Assembly: GCF_018604545.1 (NCBI RefSeq)
Contig: NZ_CP075896.1
Coordinates: 1,984,001-2,048,000 of the forward strand
Source of the DNA: Streptomyces koelreuteriae
GTDB taxonomy: Bacteria > Actinomycetota > Actinomycetes > Streptomycetales > Streptomycetaceae
Reading direction: 5' to 3'
Length of the DNA stretch: 64,000 bases
Below, piece after piece: positions 59,907 to 64,000 of the stretch. Position numbers and translations under genes: made by a program. Each line of letters starts with the position of its first letter. Position 1 is the stretch's first letter. The notes under the pieces were generated by a model, which worked only from the letters and a program-made list of their open reading frames with translations, ran no database searches and was not told the origin of the DNA.

Positions 59907-62666
59907 CTACCCTTCAGACTCCCCCCGGATCAGCGCGAGCACGCCATCCAGCTCATCAGGCTTCACAAGAACGTCACGTGCCTTGGAACCCTCGCTCGGT
60001 CCGACGATGTTCCGGGACTCCATCAGGTCCATCAGCCGCCCTGCCTTGGCGAAGCCGACGCGCAGTTTGCGCTGGAGCATGGACGTCGACCCGAACTGCG
60101 TGGAGACGACCAGTTCGGCGGCCTGGCACAGCAGGTCGAGGTCGTCGCCGATGTCCTCGTCGATCTCCTTCTTCTGCTTGGTGCCGACGGTGACGTCGTC
60201 CCGGAAGACGGGCGCCATCTGGTCCTTGCAGTGCTGGACGACGCCCGCGATCTCCTCCTCGGTCACGAAGGCGCCCTGCATACGGGTCGGCTTGCTGGCT
60301 CCCATCGGCAGGAACAGCCCGTCGCCCTTGCCGATGAGCTTCTCGGCGCCCGCCTGGTCGAGGATGACGCGCGAGTCCGCCAGCGACGAGGTGGCGAAGG
60401 CGAGCCGCGAGGGCACGTTCGCCTTGATCAGACCGGTGACGACATCGACCGACGGCCGCTGCGTGGCGAGCACCAGGTGGATGCCGGCCGCGCGCGCGAG
60501 CTGGGTGATGCGCACGATCGCGTCCTCGACGTCCCTCGGCGCCACCATCATCAGGTCGGCGAGCTCGTCCACGATGACCAGCAGATACGGATACGGCTGA
60601 AGCTCCCGCTCGCTGCCCTCGGGCGGCTTGGCCTTGCCCTCGCGCACGGCCCGGTTGAAGTCGTCGATGTGCCGGTACCCGTAGGCCGCCAGGTCGTCGT
60701 AGCGCAGGTCCATCTCGCGTACGACCCACTGGAGCGCCTCGGCGGCCCGCTTGGGGTTGGTGATGATCGGCGTGATCAGGTGCGGGATGCCCTCGTAGGC
60801 GGTCAGCTCGACCCGCTTGGGGTCGACGAGGATCATCCGGACGTCCTCGGGGGTCGCCCGCATCATGACCGAGGTGATCAGGCAGTTGATGCACGAGGAC
60901 TTGCCGGAGCCGGTGGCACCGGCGACCAGCATGTGCGGCATCTTCGCCAGCGAGTGCATGACGTAGCCGCCCTCGACGTCCTTGCCGAAGGCGACCAGCA
61001 TCGGGTCGTCGTCCTCCGCGGATTCCGCCAGACGGAGTACGTCACCGAGGTTGACCATCTCCCGGTCGGTGTTCGGGATCTCGATGCCGACCGCGGACTT
61101 GCCAGGGATCGGGCTGATGATCCGCACGTCCGGGGAGGCGACGGCGTAGGCGATGTTCTTGGTCAGCGCGGTGATCCGCTCGACCTTCACGGCGGGGCCG
61201 AGCTCGACCTCGTAGCGCGTGACCGTCGGTCCGCGGGTGAAGCCGGTGACACTGGCGTCCACCTTGAACTCGGTGAAGACGGTGGTGAGCGACTGGACGA
61301 CGGCGTCGTTGGCGGCGCTGCGGGCCTTGCCCGGGCCGCCGCGCGTCAGCAGGTCGAGCGACGGCAGGGAGTAGGTGATGTCACCGGAGAGCTGCAGTTG
61401 CTCCGCGCGCGCGGGCAGGTCGCGGGGCTCGGAGGGCGGGGCCTTGGTGAGGTCCCGGACGCCCGCCTTCGGCTTCTCCCGCTCGGGCTCGTCCTGCTTG
61501 AGAAGCTTGTCCTGCTTGGGCTTGCCCTTGTCCTGCTGGGGGCGCGCGGCCGGGACGGGCGTCGGCGTGGTCGCCTCGCGGTCCCCCACCGTCACGCCCT
61601 GGGTGAGGTCGGCGACGATCGGCGAGGGCGGCATCCCGTGCATGACGGCACCGTCGAGCGCGGCGGCGGCCGCGGCGGCGACGTCCACCGCGTCCATGGG
61701 CCGGTTCATGTCGGGCTGCGGCACGGCGGACCGCCGGGGACGGCCGCGGCGCCGGGAAAGGGCCTCCTGCTCGGCGGTGTCGGGGTCGTACTCCGCGGGC
61801 GCCGGCGTGCGCCGGCCGCGCGGCCGGGCGGGCAGCGCCTCCCGCCACTGCTCCTCGTAGCGCTCGTCGTCCTCGTCGAACTCGTCCTCGGCCGGGTCGC
61901 GGACGATCCCGAGCCGCACCCCGAGCAGCCGCAGCCGCTGCGGAATGGCGTTGACGGGAGTGGCCGTGACGACCAGCAGCCCGAAGATCGTCAGCAGCAC
62001 GAGCAGCGGCACGGCGAGCACATGGCCCATGGCGTACGACAGCGGCGTCGCCATGGCCCAGCCGATGAGCCCACCGGCGTCCCTTATGGCCTGCATGCCT
62101 GCGCCGCGCGCGGGCGAGCCGCAGGCGATGTGGACCTGGCCGAGCACGCCGATGACGAGCGCGGACAGGCCGATGACGATGCGTCCGTTGGCCTCGGGCT
62201 TCTCCGGGTGGCGGATGAACCGCACGGCGACGACCGCGAGCAGTATCGGCACGAGCAGGTCGAGCCGGCCGAAGGCGCCCGTCACCAGGATCTCGACCAG
62301 ATCGCCCACGGGGCCCTTCAGATCGGCCCAGGTGCCAGCGGCGACGATCAGCGCGATGCCGAGCAGCAGCAGTGCGACCCCGTCCTTGCGGTGCGCCGGG
62401 TCGAGGTTCCTGGCGCCCTGCCCTATGCCGCGGAAGACGGCACCGACGGCATGCGCGACGCCGAGCCACACGGCCCGCACGAGCCGGTAGATGCCCCCGG
62501 TCGGGCTGGGTGCCGGTTTGGGCGCGGGCTTCTTCGCCGCGGCCTTCTTGGCGGGCGGCTTCTTCGCGGGAGCCTTTTTGGCAACGGCCTTCTTCGCCGG
62601 AGCCTTCGCTGAAGCGGCCGCCTTCTTCGCGGGCGGCTTCTTGGCTGCGGAGGAACGTGAGGCCAT
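59907..62666 (-). CDS. ftsK: DNA translocase FtsK/SpoIIIE
   Basis: A 919-residue translocase that pumps chromosomes through closing septa in sporulation. N-terminus: about 55 residues of Lys/Ala/Pro-rich repeats (AKKPPAKKAAA and similar), like the tail of histone H1-like proteins. Then four to five membrane helices (residues about 85-260), a disordered linker and the FtsK motor with Walker A GATGSGKSS (near 560), Walker B LLVIVDELADLMM and QRPSVDVVTGLIKANVPSR, and a C-terminal gamma winged helix (STSMLQRKLRVGFAKAGRL) that reads orienting sequences. The ATG at 62666 (MASRSSAAKK) is the natural start. Confidence 0.95.
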   Translation of the reverse strand: MASRSSAAKKPPAKKAAASAKAPAKKAVAKKAPAKKPPAKKAAAKKPAPKPAPSPTGGIYRLVRAVWLGVAHAVGAVFRGIGQGARNLDPAHRKDGVALLLLGIALIVAAGTWADLKGPVGDLVEILVTGAFGRLDLLVPILLAVVAVRFIRHPEKPEANGRIVIGLSALVIGVLGQVHIACGSPARGAGMQAIRDAGGLIGWAMATPLSYAMGHVLAVPLLVLLTIFGLLVVTATPVNAIPQRLRLLGVRLGIVRDPAEDEFDEDDERYEEQWREALPARPRGRRTPAPAEYDPDTAEQEALSRRRGRPRRSAVPQPDMNRPMDAVDVAAAAAAALDGAVMHGMPPSPIVADLTQGVTVGDREATTPTPVPAARPQQDKGKPKQDKLLKQDEPEREKPKAGVRDLTKAPPSEPRDLPARAEQLQLSGDITYSLPSLDLLTRGGPGKARSAANDAVVQSLTTVFTEFKVDASVTGFTRGPTVTRYEVELGPAVKVERITALTKNIAYAVASPDVRIISPIPGKSAVGIEIPNTDREMVNLGDVLRLAESAEDDDPMLVAFGKDVEGGYVMHSLAKMPHMLVAGATGSGKSSCINCLITSVMMRATPEDVRMILVDPKRVELTAYEGIPHLITPIITNPKRAAEALQWVVREMDLRYDDLAAYGYRHIDDFNRAVREGKAKPPEGSERELQPYPYLLVIVDELADLMMVAPRDVEDAIVRITQLARAAGIHLVLATQRPSVDVVTGLIKANVPSRLAFATSSLADSRVILDQAGAEKLIGKGDGLFLPMGASKPTRMQGAFVTEEEIAGVVQHCKDQMAPVFRDDVTVGTKQKKEIDEDIGDDLDLLCQAAELVVSTQFGSTSMLQRKLRVGFAKAGRLMDLMESRNIVGPSEGSKARDVLVKPDELDGVLALIRGESEG

Positions 62667-62793
62667 GGGTGTGAGGTTACCGGTGGAGACGGCAGGGGAC
62701 ACGTGTGCCTACGGCTTCACCCGTTCGTGTCGCTCCGGGAGAGGCGCGAAACTGACGCGCGTTCATGGACGGGCAACCACGCCCGCCCGCGCG

Positions 62794-63474
62794 TCAGTTC
62801 TGCGAGGACACCGAAGGCGTGCTCCCGGTGCCCGGCTCCAGGGCGTCCAGCGCCCGCCGCAACCCGGTGAGCTTGCGCTCCAGATGAGCCGCCGTGGCCA
62901 CCGCGGCCGCGTCCGTCGACTCGTCGTTCAGCTGCTTGGTCAGCGCCTCGGCCTGTTCCTCGACGGCCGCGAGCCGCGCCGAGAGCTCCGCGAGCAGCCC
63001 GGCCGACTCCTTGGCCTCGCCGCCCGCGCTCTTGTCGCCGCCCTCCAACTGGAGCCGCAGCAGCGACGCCTGCTCACGCAGCTGGCAGTTCTTCATGTAC
63101 AGCTCGACGAAGACGGAGACCTTCGCGCGCAGCACCCACGGGTCGAACGGCTTGGAGATGTAGTCGACCGCGCCCGCCGCGTAACCCCGGAAGGTGTGGT
63201 GCGGGCCGTGGTTGATCGCCGTGAGGAAGATGATCGGGATGTCCCGCGTCCGCTCACGCCGTTTGATGTGCGCCGCTGTCTCGAAGCCGTCCATGCCCGG
63301 CATCTGGACGTCCAGCAGAATGACCGCGAAGTCGTCCGTGAGCAGCGCTTTGAGTGCTTCCTCCCCGGACGATGCCCGCACCAGCGTCTGATCGAGCGCA
63401 GAGAGGATCGCCTCCAGCGCCAGCAGATTCTCCGGCCGGTCATCGACCAGGAGGATCTTGGCCTTCTGCACCAT
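62794..63474 (-). CDS. osaB: Response regulator OsaB (osmoadaptation)
   Basis: A 226-residue regulator with one receiver domain (VDDR, phospho-Asp in VILLDVQMPGMDG near residue 55, Lys in YISKPFDP) and then a coiled-coil C-terminus (LLAELSARLAAVEEQAEALTK) without a DNA-binding domain. This matches OsaB, needed for osmotic adaptation and aerial growth in S. coelicolor. The ATG at 63474 follows GAGGAGGGCGG; an in-frame start further upstream reads a Gly/Pro/Thr-rich stretch and is unlikely. It follows osaA on the same strand and is next to ftsK. Confidence 0.9.
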   Translation of the reverse strand: MVQKAKILLVDDRPENLLALEAILSALDQTLVRASSGEEALKALLTDDFAVILLDVQMPGMDGFETAAHIKRRERTRDIPIIFLTAINHGPHHTFRGYAAGAVDYISKPFDPWVLRAKVSVFVELYMKNCQLREQASLLRLQLEGGDKSAGGEAKESAGLLAELSARLAAVEEQAEALTKQLNDESTDAAAVATAAHLERKLTGLRRALDALEPGTGSTPSVSSQN

Positions 63475-63781
63475 GGCCCGCCCTCCTCGCCCCGGCGTGG
63501 GGCCTCCCCTGTCCGCAGGACCTGGGGACGCACCGGTCGGTGCCGCCCCAGGGGACGACTCCCTTACGTCGCCCGTCCTTGTGCCGGTCATCGTAGCCGC
63601 ACCCTGCCTGTCGCCACACCCTGTCACCGTGATGTCACTGTGCACGTAGCGGAAACGCAGCAGGAGACCAGAAGGTTCCCCAGATCTTGTACTTCTACAC
63701 GACTATGCGCACATCGAGTCGGCAACTCCGCGTGAACACCGAACCTTCCCCGCACGGTTGCGCGACGCCCCGACGTTCCCC
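63475..63781 (-). other. osaA-osaB intergenic region
   Basis: A 307-nt gap between two genes of one system. No coding frame with a family signature is visible. Its length suggests that osaB has its own promoter. I found no clear sigma-factor consensus that I would annotate. Confidence 0.45.
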
Positions 63782-64000
63782 TCATTCCCCTCGCATCCAC
63801 TGATCCATCACCGTCAGCAGGTGATCGGGGTCGACCGGCTTCGTGACGTAGTCGGAGGCACCCGACTCGATCGCCTTCTCCCGGTCGCCCTTCATGGCCT
63901 TCGCCGTCAGCGCGATGATCGGCAGCCCGGCGAACTGCGGCATCCTGCGGATCGCCGTGGTCGTCGCGTACCCGTCCATCTCGGGCATCATGATGTCCAT
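63782..64000 (-). CDS. osaA: Hybrid histidine kinase OsaA, C-terminal receiver fragment
   Basis: The last 72 codons of a protein entering from the right edge, reading [35 protein letters not shown] and [13 protein letters not shown], then the stop. This is a receiver domain containing the phospho-Asp loop and the conserved Lys, as found at the C-terminus of hybrid histidine kinases. Beside osaB it fits OsaA, the multidomain hybrid kinase of the Streptomyces osmoadaptation system. Catalytic domains lie outside the window. Confidence 0.85.
   Translation of the reverse strand: MDIMMPEMDGYATTTAIRRMPQFAGLPIIALTAKAMKGDREKAIESGASDYVTKPVDPDHLLTVMDQWMRGE

Noticed and set aside
59844..62612. 922-residue open frame on the + strand
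   Set aside because: Antisense to ftsK; no recognisable domain.

Overview
The window is a stretch of a Streptomyces chromosome. G+C is very high, coding is dense with strong third-position bias (hence many long antisense shadow frames), start sites are often GGAGG-type with ATG or GTG, and the gene order is that of the conserved actinobacterial lexA-hflX-dapF-miaA-miaB-gluABCD-recX-recA-clgR-pgsA-rimO-ftsK neighbourhood. From memory it corresponds to about SCO5748-SCO5804 of S. coelicolor, read in reverse, and in part to Rv2718c-Rv2748c of M. tuberculosis. No rRNA, tRNA, CRISPR array, prophage or insertion sequence was seen. This is core chromosome with small lineage-specific additions.

Layout. 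1-3700: start of nrdR with tandem NrdR boxes, autoregulated lexA, and a dinG-type helicase. 3800-8500: a compact three-gene NRPS-independent siderophore cluster (aminotransferase, IucA/IucC synthetase, acetyltransferase). 8780-11440: two tandem secreted trypsin-like lipoproteins. 11500-23140: hflX, an M1 peptidase, rshA, dapF, a membrane protein, miaA, two small charged proteins, a LigB-like protein and miaB. 23180-26750: a sugar-acid catabolic locus (DeoR regulator, KDPG aldolase, MFS permease, P-loop kinase). 26730-30750: a NarL-type two-component system, a CPA2 antiporter with its regulatory subunit, and a MazG-like protein. 30850-37560: a membrane-anchored TAXI binding protein, gluK/gluR, and the glutamate ABC transporter gluABCD. 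37700-40620: an FAD monooxygenase, then a cysteine dioxygenase/rhodanese operon behind a Cys-rich leader peptide. 40690-44590: recX, recA with a LexA box, an AI-2E-type transporter and a DUF3046 protein. 44670-54630: an orphan toroid-fold protein, azlCD with an AraC regulator, lhr-nei, an SDR and a small membrane protein. 54777-64000: dpsB, clgR, a decayed cinA, pgsA, rimO, a RodZ-like protein, ftsK, osaB and the end of osaA.

How the genes fit together. The DNA-damage theme is strong: LexA and its targets, RecA/RecX, DinG, Lhr/Nei, NrdR-controlled nucleotide reduction and FtsK. RshA, HflX, ClgR, OsaAB and DpsB add stress control. MiaA and MiaB act in turn on tRNA A37. The most informative non-standard items are the 15-residue Cys-rich leader peptide before the cysteine dioxygenase, the internally deleted cinA remnant between clgR and pgsA, the orphan TAXI protein beside gluK, the minimal siderophore cluster that lacks hydroxylase and decarboxylase genes, and a duplicated Shine-Dalgarno/start element that creates a mini-ORF between a histidine kinase and its response regulator.
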